Shown: positions 1 to 7,634, counted from the stretch's first letter. The stretch is DNA of 11,765 nucleotides from Burkholderiales bacterium (GCA_919902965.1 CAKKSJ010000358.1:1-11765); one strand, 5' to 3'. A program made the numbers and translations. The notes: generated from the sequence alone by a model not told the origin.

Positions 1-16
1 TGCGCGATGTCCGGCG

Positions 17-1609
17 TCATGCCGAACGACCGGACGGTCGCTCCCGTCGCGCGCTCGCAAGAACCAGGGAATCATAAAACCGGACGGTATTGCGGCCTGC
101 CGTTTTGGCTTGATACATTGCCGCATCGGCCCACTTGAGTATTTCGTCGCTGCTCGCCTTGTGCTCGATAAACAACACCACGCCGATACTGGCCGTGCAG
201 TGATGTTCGACTCTGGCATCCACTCCGCCCTTATGTCGAATCCTGAGCTTATAGGGCCTGGCAAGTGCTGTGCGTATCTTTTCGGCGACGATCCTGGCCT
301 GAATAGTGGACTGGGATTTATCGGTGTCCAGCTCCCTGAGCATCACCACGAACTCATCGCCGCCGAAACGCGCGACCGTGTCCATCTCGCGCACGCAGCT
401 TCTTAGTCGATCCGCCGCCTCGATCAGCAGCAAATCGCCCGCCTTATGTCCATGGCTGTCATTCAGCAGCTTGAGCTTGTCCAGGTCCAGGAACATCAGC
501 GCGCCATAGAGGCCGCTGCGTTTGCTCGCGACCATGGCCTGGGTCAGACGGTCGCTGAACAGGCGGCGGTTAGGCAGTTCGGTGAGTTCGTCATAGAACG
601 CCATTTTGTGCACTTGATGTTCCATTTGCTTGCGCTCGGTGATGTCCTGCGCAATGCCGACCGCACGCAGCGCCGTGCCGTCCGCGGCGAACTCCAGCTC
701 GGCTTTTTCGCGGATCCAGCGCATCGCGCCTCCGACGACGATCCGGTACTCATGGTCCAGCTTTTCGCCATTGAGGGCCCCCTGCCAGGCGCCCGCAACA
801 GCTTCCAGGTCTTGCGAATAGACCTTTGCCCGGTAGGCGCCATAGGTCTCCACAATGCCCTCGGGGACGCCGAAAATCCGGCTGGTCTCCGCAGACAAGC
901 GGATGGCCTGAGTGCCGAGCTCGCATACCCAGCTGCCCATGCTGGCGACCGCTTGCGCCTGTTGCAGTTCGGTTTTGCGCGCTTCCAGCTCGGCTGCGCG
1001 CAGGGCCAGATCGTCGCCTAGCCTGCTTATTTCCAGCACGCGATTTTGATAGGACTTGACCAGCAGGACTATCAGCAGCGTAGAAATCGCGATGACGAAG
1101 ATTTGAACGATTCCATGCATGACCGCCGGCGTGGGCGGAGCGCCTGGAAGAACACCCCAGGAATCGGCCAGATCGAATCCTACGATCGTCCCCACGCTCA
1201 GCGCGGCCGCGATCAGCGCGGCGCGCGTGCTGATCAGCCAACCGATCAAAATGATGCTCGTCGGGTAGGCGATGATTATCGGCGTGCGCACGCCGCCGTT
1301 GAACATCGATATTCCCGTGATGGCCAGCCATACGCCGATTGCCAGCATGTAGACGGCGGGCCGCCAGCCGCCACGCGCGAGGACCAGCCAGGTCGTCAGC
1401 GCCAGCAGGAATACAACCGCTGGCCCGATGTAGCGCATAGTCTGATCCGGCGTGAGCACGCGGATGACGATCATGAATGCCACGGAACCGGCCAGCAGAA
1501 AGCCGACCGCGTACTTTATAAAGGCGTGCGACGGCTCCCAGATTAACTGGTTCGCGATCTCGTCCTCATGAGGCGAAACGCCGGACTGTGGGGGATGGTC
1601 GCTGCTCAC
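17..1609 (-). CDS. Membrane-bound PAS-GGDEF diguanylate cyclase
   Basis: Probable diguanylate cyclase making the second messenger c-di-GMP from two GTP at the inner membrane. The 530-residue product has about six hydrophobic segments between residues 31 and 185. A charged, coiled-coil-like linker follows (about 190-222), then a PAS domain (about 222-325, ending in the usual DITERKQ) and a GGDEF domain (about 335-512). The active-site GGDEF is intact at 416-420. An RxxD inhibitory site (407-410) lies exactly five residues upstream, so product feedback is expected. The metal-binding region reads FLDLDKLK at 373-380, with Leu where Phe is usual. There is no EAL domain. The sensory membrane part resembles MASE-type modules, but I cannot assign one. 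The start is GTG at 1609 with only a weak GAAAG ahead of it, so the exact N-terminus is uncertain. The gene appears monocistronic and is divergent from the DAHP synthase gene. Confidence 0.93.
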   Translation of the reverse strand: MSSDHPPQSGVSPHEDEIANQLIWEPSHAFIKYAVGFLLAGSVAFMIVIRVLTPDQTMRYIGPAVVFLLALTTWLVLARGGWRPAVYMLAIGVWLAITGISMFNGGVRTPIIIAYPTSIILIGWLISTRAALIAAALSVGTIVGFDLADSWGVLPGAPPTPAVMHGIVQIFVIAISTLLIVLLVKSYQNRVLEISRLGDDLALRAAELEARKTELQQAQAVASMGSWVCELGTQAIRLSAETSRIFGVPEGIVETYGAYRAKVYSQDLEAVAGAWQGALNGEKLDHEYRIVVGGAMRWIREKAELEFAADGTALRAVGIAQDITERKQMEHQVHKMAFYDELTELPNRRLFSDRLTQAMVASKRSGLYGALMFLDLDKLKLLNDSHGHKAGDLLLIEAADRLRSCVREMDTVARFGGDEFVVMLRELDTDKSQSTIQARIVAEKIRTALARPYKLRIRHKGGVDARVEHHCTASIGVVLFIEHKASSDEILKWADAAMYQAKTAGRNTVRFYDSLVLASARRERPSGRSA

Positions 1610-1858
1610 CTTTCGTTTTCGTGCATGAGTAGTCGTGCGGGAACTTCGGCTGGTCGGGTCAGGCTACACGCAAAATTTTGTTTCTTCAACCAGTCCGAAC
1701 GGTCTGGGTCGCGAGCTCGAATGCGTTCTATTCCGTGCAAGCGGCGGACAGCTTACACGGGGAGCGATGTGTTACCCTGCGCCTGCTCGTGCGCCGCGCG
1801 CGCCGCATTTGCGCCGGTTGCCACGGTCTGATCAAAATCTTCAACTTGTCCCAATACC
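1610..1858. other. Divergent intergenic region between the GGDEF gene and aroG
   Basis: This 249-base gap separates two divergent starts and must hold promoters for both genes. It contains a perfect 10-base palindrome, CAAAATTTTG, at 1671-1680, in the only clearly AT-rich patch. On the minus strand a TTGAAG hexamer overlaps this area, but the matching -10 is poor. On the plus strand TTGCGC (1809-1814) and CAAAAT (1833-1838) are 18 bases apart, a weak candidate promoter for aroG. I see no TyrR-like box, no leader peptide rich in aromatic codons and no credible small gene. Confidence 0.4.
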
Positions 1859-2932
1859 ATGCTTACTAAAATCTCCGACCTCCATATCGCGCGCGAAGAG
1901 CTGTTGCCCGCGCCGCGGGAACTGCATGCCGATCTGCCGGCAGGCGAGACCGAAGCCGCGTACATAGCGGAAGCACGCGCCGCGGTGCAGGCGATCCTGC
2001 GCGGTGCCGACGACCGCTTGCTGGTGATCGTGGGTCCCTGCTCGATACACGATCCGGATGCGGCGATCGAATATGCGCAGCGGCTGCGCGACTACGCCTC
2101 GGGTGTGGCCGATGCGCTCAGTCTGGTGATGCGCGTCTATTTCGAGAAACCCAGGACGCGCATGGGATGGAAAGGCCTGATCTATGATCCGGACCTGGAC
2201 GGCAAGGGAGACATCAGCGCGGGATTGCGCCGCGCCCGCAGCATCCTCCTGGCTTGCGCCCGCATGCGTGTTCCGGCGGCGTCCGAGATACTGGACCTGG
2301 TGACGCCGCAGTACTACGCCGAATTGCTCACCTGGGGCGCGATAGGCGCGCGCACCGTGGAGAGCCCGCTGCACCGGCAGATGGCTTCCGCGCTTTCCGC
2401 ACCGGTAGGCTTCAAGAACGCCACCGACGGCAGCGTGCAGACTGCGGTGGACGCCATACTGGTCGCGGCGCAGCCGCACACCTTTCCGTCGATCTCATCT
2501 GACGGCCGGGCGATAGTCGTGGCGACTACCGGCAATCCCCACGGGCATCTCATCCTGCGCGGATCCGAGCAGGGGCCGAATTATGAAGCGTCCAGCGTGC
2601 ACGACGCTGTTGCTGTTTTACTGAGGGCGGGGCTGCCGCCGCGCATGATTGTGGATTGCAGCCACGGCAACAGCGGCAAGGACTATCGCAAACAGCCACA
2701 AGTGGCGGCGTGCCTGGCGGATCAGATCGCCGGCGGCTCCAGCGCGATTTGCGGGGTGATGCTGGAAAGCAATCTGGTCGAGGGCAAGCAGGCGATCACG
2801 GATGGGCGCGCGAACCTGCGCTACGGCCAAAGCGTCACCGACGCCTGCATCGGCTGGGATCAGACCGTGGCTGTGCTCGATGGTCTGGCTGCCGCGGTCC
2901 GGCAGCGGCGGGAACGCGCCGGCAATTCCTAG
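1859..2932 (+). CDS. aroG: 3-deoxy-7-phosphoheptulonate (DAHP) synthase, class I
   Basis: Condenses phosphoenolpyruvate and erythrose 4-phosphate into DAHP, the first and controlling step of the shikimate pathway, in the cytoplasm. The 357 residues match the usual AroF/G/H length and align almost position for position with E. coli AroG. Visible motifs are GPCSIHDP at 59-66 with metal-binding Cys61, KPRT at 97-100, GAIGART at 160-166, VGFKN with Lys186, SHGNS with His269, Glu303 and DACIGW with Asp328. At the allosteric site Phe209 and Ser211 are present. Ser at this position goes with phenylalanine-sensitive isozymes and Gly with tyrosine-sensitive ones, so Phe inhibition is my inference. The segment CSHGNSGKDYRKQP looks more like AroF, so the isozyme name is provisional. 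The ATG has no recognisable Shine-Dalgarno sequence. The gene stands alone and converges with the fructosamine kinase gene. Confidence 0.95.
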   Translation: MLTKISDLHIAREELLPAPRELHADLPAGETEAAYIAEARAAVQAILRGADDRLLVIVGPCSIHDPDAAIEYAQRLRDYASGVADALSLVMRVYFEKPRTRMGWKGLIYDPDLDGKGDISAGLRRARSILLACARMRVPAASEILDLVTPQYYAELLTWGAIGARTVESPLHRQMASALSAPVGFKNATDGSVQTAVDAILVAAQPHTFPSISSDGRAIVVATTGNPHGHLILRGSEQGPNYEASSVHDAVAVLLRAGLPPRMIVDCSHGNSGKDYRKQPQVAACLADQIAGGSSAICGVMLESNLVEGKQAITDGRANLRYGQSVTDACIGWDQTVAVLDGLAAAVRQRRERAGNS

Positions 2933-2942
2933 GCCGGAATGC

Positions 2943-2978
2943 GCGGAAGCCGGGAAGTACTGCGCCTCAGGTTTCCGC
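2943..2978. terminator. Imperfect inverted repeat between convergent genes, possible terminator
   Basis: GCGGAAGCC (2943-2951) can pair with GGTTTCCGC (2970-2978) as a 9-base-pair stem with one G-T wobble and an 18-base loop. It spans the 34-base gap between aroG and the convergent fructosamine kinase gene and runs into the latter's 3' end. There is no T-tract on either side, so this is at best a weak or factor-assisted terminator. Confidence 0.25.
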
Positions 2979-3848
2979 TGACAACAGGTCCATCATGCGC
3001 TCCGCCTGGCGCAAGTAAGCTCCGCCAAAAAGATTCGCGTGGTTGATGACATGGTAGAGCTGGTACAGGGTTTTCCTTACGCGGTAGCCCGGATCCAGCG
3101 GCGCGTGGGCGCGATACGCGGCATAAAAATCATCGCTAAAGCCACCGAAAAGTTCGCTCATCGCGAGATCGGTCTCGCGATCACCGTAGTAGGCCGCGGG
3201 ATCGAATATCACCGGGCTGCCATCGTCCAGAAAGCCGGCATTGCCGCCCCAGAGATCGCCGTGCAGCAGCGAAGGCTGCGGCGCATGGCTGCCGAGCAGT
3301 TTGGGCAGAGACTGTAGCAATGACTCACCCTTGGCATAGATTGCCGCATGGCCGTTCCTGGCCGCCAGTGCAAGTTGCGGCGCGAGCCGCGCCTGGCCGA
3401 AAAAGCGTGACCAGGATGCGTCGGTCGTGTTCGACTGCGGTGTCGAGCCTATGTAGTTGTCGCGGTGCCAGCCGAATTGCGCCGCGCTGATCGCGTGCAT
3501 GCGGGCGAGCTGTTCTCCGAGGATGGCGTAGGCGCGCGGAGCGCCGGCCGCCAGGCTCAGCCATTCCAGCACCAGGAAACTTTGCCCGTACGCGCAGCCG
3601 GTGCAGACCACCTGTGGCACGCGCACAGGCGCTTGCGCAAGCGCGGCCAGACCGTCGGCTTCGGCCGCGAACATGTCGCTGTGGCGTTCAGTATTGACTT
3701 TCACAAACCAGCTGCGCCTGCCGTCGCCGGCGCGATAGGCGCTATGGATGCAGCCGCCGCCTACAGCCTGGGCAGAGCGCAACGCCAGCTTGCGGCCCAG
3801 GGTTTCGCCGAGTTTCGCGCCGACTGCCGCGAGCAGCGGGCCCTGCAT
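2967..3848 (-). CDS. Fructosamine-3-kinase family protein
   Basis: Probable protein-repair kinase. Family members phosphorylate fructosamine or ribulosamine adducts left on amines by sugars, so that the adduct breaks down. The 293 residues are the normal family length. The N-lobe has a glycine-rich loop GGGCIHSAY (30-38), Lys50 in FVKVN as the ATP lysine and Glu63 as its partner. The catalytic loop is HGDLWGGN at 196-203 with Asp198, and the metal-binding aspartate is Asp216 in DPAAYYGDRETDLAM, a family hallmark. Cys33 in the P-loop matches the cysteine that acts as a redox switch in studied eukaryotic members; that role here is inference. The ATG at 3848 has AGG seven bases upstream. It follows the Ser/Thr kinase gene by 8 bases and is the last gene of the argH operon. 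The true substrate of bacterial members is often untested. Confidence 0.92.
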   Translation of the reverse strand: MQGPLLAAVGAKLGETLGRKLALRSAQAVGGGCIHSAYRAGDGRRSWFVKVNTERHSDMFAAEADGLAALAQAPVRVPQVVCTGCAYGQSFLVLEWLSLAAGAPRAYAILGEQLARMHAISAAQFGWHRDNYIGSTPQSNTTDASWSRFFGQARLAPQLALAARNGHAAIYAKGESLLQSLPKLLGSHAPQPSLLHGDLWGGNAGFLDDGSPVIFDPAAYYGDRETDLAMSELFGGFSDDFYAAYRAHAPLDPGYRVRKTLYQLYHVINHANLFGGAYLRQAERMMDLLSAET

Positions 3849-3856
3849 CGGAGCAC

Positions 3857-5134
3857 CTAGACGCCGATGAGGCGGGTGTTGGACAAAGACAGGCGCTCGA
3901 CCAGGATCGCCATGAAGGCGCGGTCGAACTTATGCCGGCAGACATCCGACGCCCGGTCCAGGTCCGCGTTGTGGATGGTAATCACGCGCGAGTCGGACAG
4001 GGCCACGACGTCGGCGCTGCGCATGCTGCCGGACGCACGGGAAATATAGGCCATCTCGCCGAAACATTCGCCGGTGTTGAGGATATTGAGCAGCTTGCCC
4101 TGTTTGATCACTTTGACTTCGCCGGATGCGAGCAGGCAGAAGAAATCGCCGGTCTGCCCCTCGAACATCAGCGCCTTGCCCGGCTTGCAATATTCCCAGC
4201 CGCTGATACGCATCACCTCCCACAGTTCGGCATCGCCGAAATGCGCGAAGAAAGGCAGGCCGCGCAGGATATTGAATTTCTCGCTGTCGGCGAAATCCTC
4301 CTTTTTCTGCGCGGCTTGTTCGCTGCTGATCAGCGCCGACAGGTCGTCGGAGAATTCATCCCAGTCCTGGTAGCGCTGCTCGAGTTCCTTTTGCATCGCC
4401 TTGTGCACGATGCGGTCCAGCGCCGGCGGGATGTCCGGCCTCAGGCTGGAGGGCGGCTGCGGCTCGACATTGGTGATCTGGTACATCATGCTGAAATTGT
4501 TGCTCGCCTGGAACGGCAGTTGTCCGGTAAGCAACTGGTACATCACCACACCGAGCGAATAGATGTCGGTTTGAAACGTGAGCGGATGCTCCTTGATCTG
4601 CTGCGGCGACATATAGGCGGGCGAGCCGATGCCGCTCACCTGGGTAACCATGCTGGTGGTGATCAGCGCCGAGCCGAAGTCGGAAATCTTGATGTCCGTT
4701 TCGCCGTGCAGCAGGATGTTGGCCGGTTTAATGTCGCGGTGGACCACGCCTGCGCGATTGGCAAAATCCAGCGCGCGGGTGCATTTGAAAACGATCTCGA
4801 CTATCTTGTCCAGCGGCAGCAGGGCGTCGGGATTGCAGTGCGGCTCGAGCGTGCCGCCGTCGACGTATTCCATGACTACGTAGCTGATGCCCTCGTCCAC
4901 CACCGCATCGTAGATCTGCACCACGTGCGGATGCGCGAGCTTGCCGGCGAGCGAGGCTTCGGTGATAAACAGCTTGCGGAACAGATTGCGGTTTTCGTCG
5001 TCGGTGAGCGAGTCCGGAAACACCACTTTGATCGCGACCTCGCGGTCGGCGAACGGGTCCCGGCACAAATACACTTCGCTGGTGGCGCCTTCCCCCAGTT
5101 TTCTCGCGACCTGGTACTTGCCGATCTTTTCCAT
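3857..5134 (-). CDS. Ser/Thr protein kinase with C-terminal cyclic-nucleotide-binding domain
   Basis: A single-chain, PKG-like protein kinase of 425 residues with the domains in reversed order: kinase first, CNB second. The kinase domain (about 7-265) has every key element: glycine loop GEGATSEV (14-21), Lys36 in VAIK, Glu59, HRDIKPAN (132-139, catalytic Asp134) and DFG (152-154). SPAYMSPQQ (171-179) replaces the usual APE segment. A short polar linker leads to a CRP-like cyclic-nucleotide-binding domain (about 287-415). Its phosphate-binding cassette keeps FGEMA (358-362) and Arg372-Ser-Ala, the Glu and Arg that normally hold cNMP. No transmembrane segment or PASTA repeat is visible, so it is probably cytoplasmic. 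It lies 6 bases after argH and 8 bases before the fructosamine kinase gene. Its ATG has only a poor ribosome site, which suggests coupling to argH translation. The ligand (cAMP, cGMP or none) and the substrates are unknown. Confidence 0.95.
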   Translation of the reverse strand: MEKIGKYQVARKLGEGATSEVYLCRDPFADREVAIKVVFPDSLTDDENRNLFRKLFITEASLAGKLAHPHVVQIYDAVVDEGISYVVMEYVDGGTLEPHCNPDALLPLDKIVEIVFKCTRALDFANRAGVVHRDIKPANILLHGETDIKISDFGSALITTSMVTQVSGIGSPAYMSPQQIKEHPLTFQTDIYSLGVVMYQLLTGQLPFQASNNFSMMYQITNVEPQPPSSLRPDIPPALDRIVHKAMQKELEQRYQDWDEFSDDLSALISSEQAAQKKEDFADSEKFNILRGLPFFAHFGDAELWEVMRISGWEYCKPGKALMFEGQTGDFFCLLASGEVKVIKQGKLLNILNTGECFGEMAYISRASGSMRSADVVALSDSRVITIHNADLDRASDVCRHKFDRAFMAILVERLSLSNTRLIGV

Positions 5135-5140
5135 CTTCGG

Positions 5141-6544
5141 CTACTTTAGGTCTTTGCGCGCGCGCTTCACCGCGGCGCGTACGCGCCTGGGCGCGGTGCC
5201 GCCGGCGTGGTCGCGACTGGCAAGCGAACCCTCCAGGCTCAGGATCTTGAATACATCGGCGCCGACCAGCGGCGAGAATTGCCGCAGTTCAGCCAGGCCG
5301 AGGGCAGCGAGATCGCAGCCGCGCTGGTCGGCGGCGCGCACTGCGCGCGCCACCGCTTCGTGCGCATCGCGAAACGGCAGGCCTTTTTTCACCAGATAAT
5401 CGGCGAGGTCGGTCGCGGTCGCATGGCCTTCGGCCGCGGCGGCGCGCATCGCGGCCGCGTCGACTTCGATGCCTGCCACCATGGCGGCGAAAATCGCCAG
5501 CGTGTCCGCAAGCGTGTCGACGCTGTCGAACAGCGGCTCCTTGTCCTCCTGATTGTCCTTGTTGTAGGCGAGCGGCTGCGCCTTCATGAGCATCAGCAGC
5601 CCCATCAGATGGCCGGCGACGCGCCCGCTCTTGCCGCGTGCGAGTTCGGGCACGTCCGGGTTTTTCTTCTGCGGCATGATAGAGGAACCGGTGCAGTAGC
5701 GGTCGGGCAGGCGGATGAAAGCGTAGCGCGGGCTCATCCACAGCACCAGTTCCTCCGACAGACGCGAGACGTGGGTCATGATGAGCGCCGCGGCGGCGCA
5801 GAATTCGATGGCGAAGTCGCGGTCGGACACCGCGTCCAGCGAATTGGCGCATACGCCATCGAAGCCCAGCTCCCTGGCCACCATTTCGCGGTCGATCGGA
5901 TAGGACGTCCCGGCGAGCGCGGCCGCGCCCAGCGGCAGGCGGTTCACGCGCTTGCGGCAGTCGGCGAGCCGTTCGCGGTCGCGCGCGAACATCTCGAAAT
6001 AGGCCATCAGGTGGTGGCCGAAAGTCACCGGCTGTGCCACTTGCAGATGGGTGAAACCGGGCATCACCGTGCCTGCGTGGCGCTCGGCGAGGTCGAGCAG
6101 GCTCGTCTGCAGCGCGACCAGTAGCGACGAGATTGCGTCTATTGCATCGCGCAGCCACAGCCGTACGTCGGTCGCGACCTGGTCGTTGCGCGAGCGTGCG
6201 GTGTGCAGGCGTTTGCCGGCGTCGCCCGCGAGCGCGGTCAGGCGGCGTTCGATATTGAGGTGCACGTCTTCGGCTTCGAGCGACCATTTGAATCTGCCGC
6301 TGCGCAATTCCGCGAGTATGGTGCGCATGCCCGACTCGATCGCCGCAAGGTCGCGCCTGGAGATCACTGCGCAGGCGGCGAGCATGCGCGCATGCGCGAG
6401 CGAGCCGCGCACGTCATGCTCCGCGAGGCGTTTATCGAAACGCACCGATGCGGTGTAGGCTTGCACCCGCTCGTCTACCGGCTCGGCGAAACGTCCCGAC
6501 CAGGCGGCGCGGCTGTGTGGTTTCTTTTGCGTGTTCTTGCTCAT
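5141..6544 (-). CDS. argH: Argininosuccinate lyase
   Basis: Cleaves argininosuccinate to arginine and fumarate, the last step of arginine synthesis. It belongs to the cytoplasmic homotetrameric fumarase/aspartase superfamily. The 467 residues are the expected length. Signature segments are in order: AWSGRF near the N-terminus (14-19), TARSRNDQV (115-123), GFTHLQVAQP with catalytic-region His166, and the family signature GSSIMPQKKNPD (286-297), which carries the catalytic serine. Everything needed for activity appears intact. The ATG at 6544 lacks an obvious Shine-Dalgarno sequence. The gene leads a probable three-gene operon with the CNB-kinase and fructosamine kinase genes. Its position divergent from an AlgZ/AlgR pair is the arrangement known from Pseudomonas. 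There is no sign of horizontal transfer. Confidence 0.97.
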   Translation of the reverse strand: MSKNTQKKPHSRAAWSGRFAEPVDERVQAYTASVRFDKRLAEHDVRGSLAHARMLAACAVISRRDLAAIESGMRTILAELRSGRFKWSLEAEDVHLNIERRLTALAGDAGKRLHTARSRNDQVATDVRLWLRDAIDAISSLLVALQTSLLDLAERHAGTVMPGFTHLQVAQPVTFGHHLMAYFEMFARDRERLADCRKRVNRLPLGAAALAGTSYPIDREMVARELGFDGVCANSLDAVSDRDFAIEFCAAAALIMTHVSRLSEELVLWMSPRYAFIRLPDRYCTGSSIMPQKKNPDVPELARGKSGRVAGHLMGLLMLMKAQPLAYNKDNQEDKEPLFDSVDTLADTLAIFAAMVAGIEVDAAAMRAAAAEGHATATDLADYLVKKGLPFRDAHEAVARAVRAADQRGCDLAALGLAELRQFSPLVGADVFKILSLEGSLASRDHAGGTAPRRVRAAVKRARKDLK

Positions 6545-6575
6545 TGCGCTGATTGCAGTCAGAATCGAAATGGGT

Positions 6576-6593
6576 TTGGCGCTTGCGCGCCAA
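6576..6593. repeat. Perfect 7-bp dyad in the argH / sensor kinase divergent region
   Basis: TTGGCGC (6576-6582) and GCGCCAA (6587-6593) form a perfect inverted repeat with a 4-base centre. Read on the argH strand the centre is GCAA, a GNRA-type loop, so an argH leader RNA could fold a very stable short hairpin 31 bases before the ATG. It also overlaps the +1 region predicted from the candidate argH promoter, so a regulator binding site is an equal possibility. The dyad is directly visible; its function is inference. Confidence 0.4.
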
Positions 6594-6597
6594 TTGA

Positions 6598-6627
6598 TTT
6601 ACATTTTCAACAGTTTACCTGTGCCAA
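6598..6627 (-). promoter_or_regulatory. Candidate sigma-70 promoter for the argH operon
   Basis: On the minus strand TTGGCA (6627-6622; 5 of 6 to the -35 consensus) and TGTAAA (6603-6598; 4 of 6 to the -10) are 18 bases apart. Transcription would start near 6591, giving a leader of roughly 45 bases. A rival -10, TATACT (6632-6627), has the better hexamer but no matching -35. The region 6594-6640 is AT-richer than its surroundings. No convincing plus-strand promoter for the sensor kinase gene was found here; TATAGA at 6629-6634 is the best hexamer. Confidence 0.3.
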
Positions 6628-7634
6628 GTATAGAGCAAAACAGGTCTTCCGACTGCCTGCCGGATTTCCGTAACATGGGCGTCGCGGTGCGCATCCTGCT
6701 GCTGGGCAATGTCGCCGGCTTCGCCGCTGCCTTGATCCAGTCACGGGACACGGCGCAGCTGGTCCAGCAGACCGCGGAACTGGCCGCAGTGATCGAGCCG
6801 GTGCTGCTGTTGTCGCTGATGTCGCTGTACGCTTTGTCGAAATGGCTATCGCGCCGGCACTACGTCCTGGGCGTCGCGCTGGTGATGCTGCTGGTCGCTG
6901 TTTGGACCACGCTGGTGCTCAAGCTAAGCATGATCACGGGTGAAACGACCACGTCTTTCGGAATGGCACGGGCCTGGATCCTGTGCGCGATGCTGACCGT
7001 GATTGTCGTCGCCTACTTTTTCTGGCGCAGGCGCGCCTACTCGCCGGCCCTGGCCGATGCACGCTTGCAGGCGCTGCAGGCGCGCATCCGGCCGCATTTT
7101 CTGTTCAACAGCATCAACGCCGTTCTCTCCCTCATGCGCAGCGACCCGCAGCGCGCGGAAGCAGCCCTGGAAGACCTCGCGGAGCTGTTTCGCGCCCTGA
7201 TGCAGGACAACCGGCAGCTGAGCACGCTGGCCGACGAACTGGCATTGTGCCGCCAGTACCTCAATCTGGAGCAGCTGCGCCTGGGCGAGCGGCTGCGCGT
7301 CGACTGGGACATCGAGGCCATGCCGGGCGATGCGCTGGTGCCGCAGCTGCTGCTGCAGCCGCTGGTGGAAAACGCGATCTACCACGGCATAGAGCCTGGC
7401 ATGGACCCGGGGACTGTGCGCATTCAAATCGTCCGCGACAGAAAGCAGGTGCGACTGCTGCTCTCCAATCCGTATCACCCGGACTACCAGCATCGCGCCG
7501 GCAACCGCATGGCGCTTGCGAACATCCGCGAGCGCCTGGCGCTGCATTTCGACGTAGAGGCGAGCCTCGCCACGCAAGTGGCCGGCGAGCGATTCGAAAT
7601 TCGCATCGTGCTGCCTTACCGGAGGCAGGAATGA
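6621..7634 (+). CDS. algZ: AlgZ/LytS-type sensor histidine kinase
   Basis: Membrane sensor kinase expected to phosphorylate the response regulator encoded directly downstream. Numbered from GTG 6621 (337 residues), four hydrophobic segments fill the first 135 or so residues. A His_kinase (LytS-family) domain follows, with RPHFLFN carrying the phospho-acceptor His159, an N-box PLVENAIYHG with Asn251 and a G-box starting at Gly294 (GNRMALANIRERL). The start is unresolved. The first good ATG is at 6675, but the residues just upstream (LPDFRN) resemble the conserved N-terminus of AlgZ proteins and should be translated. In-frame options are GTG 6621 and ATG 6570, neither with a clear ribosome site. 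The stop overlaps the regulator start as ATGA, a sign of coupled translation. Position beside argH and hemC matches Pseudomonas algZ/fimS. The stimulus is unknown. Confidence 0.9.
   Translation: MPSIEQNRSSDCLPDFRNMGVAVRILLLGNVAGFAAALIQSRDTAQLVQQTAELAAVIEPVLLLSLMSLYALSKWLSRRHYVLGVALVMLLVAVWTTLVLKLSMITGETTTSFGMARAWILCAMLTVIVVAYFFWRRRAYSPALADARLQALQARIRPHFLFNSINAVLSLMRSDPQRAEAALEDLAELFRALMQDNRQLSTLADELALCRQYLNLEQLRLGERLRVDWDIEAMPGDALVPQLLLQPLVENAIYHGIEPGMDPGTVRIQIVRDRKQVRLLLSNPYHPDYQHRAGNRMALANIRERLALHFDVEASLATQVAGERFEIRIVLPYRRQE

Noticed and set aside
446..1021. 191-codon plus-strand open frame inside the GGDEF gene
   Set aside because: It is antisense to intact PAS and GGDEF domains and has no recognisable features.
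1770..1831. Possible attenuator leader peptide ahead of aroG
   Set aside because: The short GTG frame has no run of Phe, Tyr or Trp codons and no terminator/antiterminator pair follows.
3932..5149. 405-codon open frame on the plus strand, antisense to the CNB-kinase gene
   Set aside because: The minus-strand frame has complete kinase and CNB motifs. The plus-strand product is low-complexity, rich in His, Arg and Ala, and typical of antisense frames in GC-rich DNA.
5207..6287. Long open frames antisense to (5207-6124) and frame-shifted within (5289-6287) argH
   Set aside because: ArgH motifs are continuous and full length; the others have no recognisable domain and are Arg/Ala/Pro-rich shadows.
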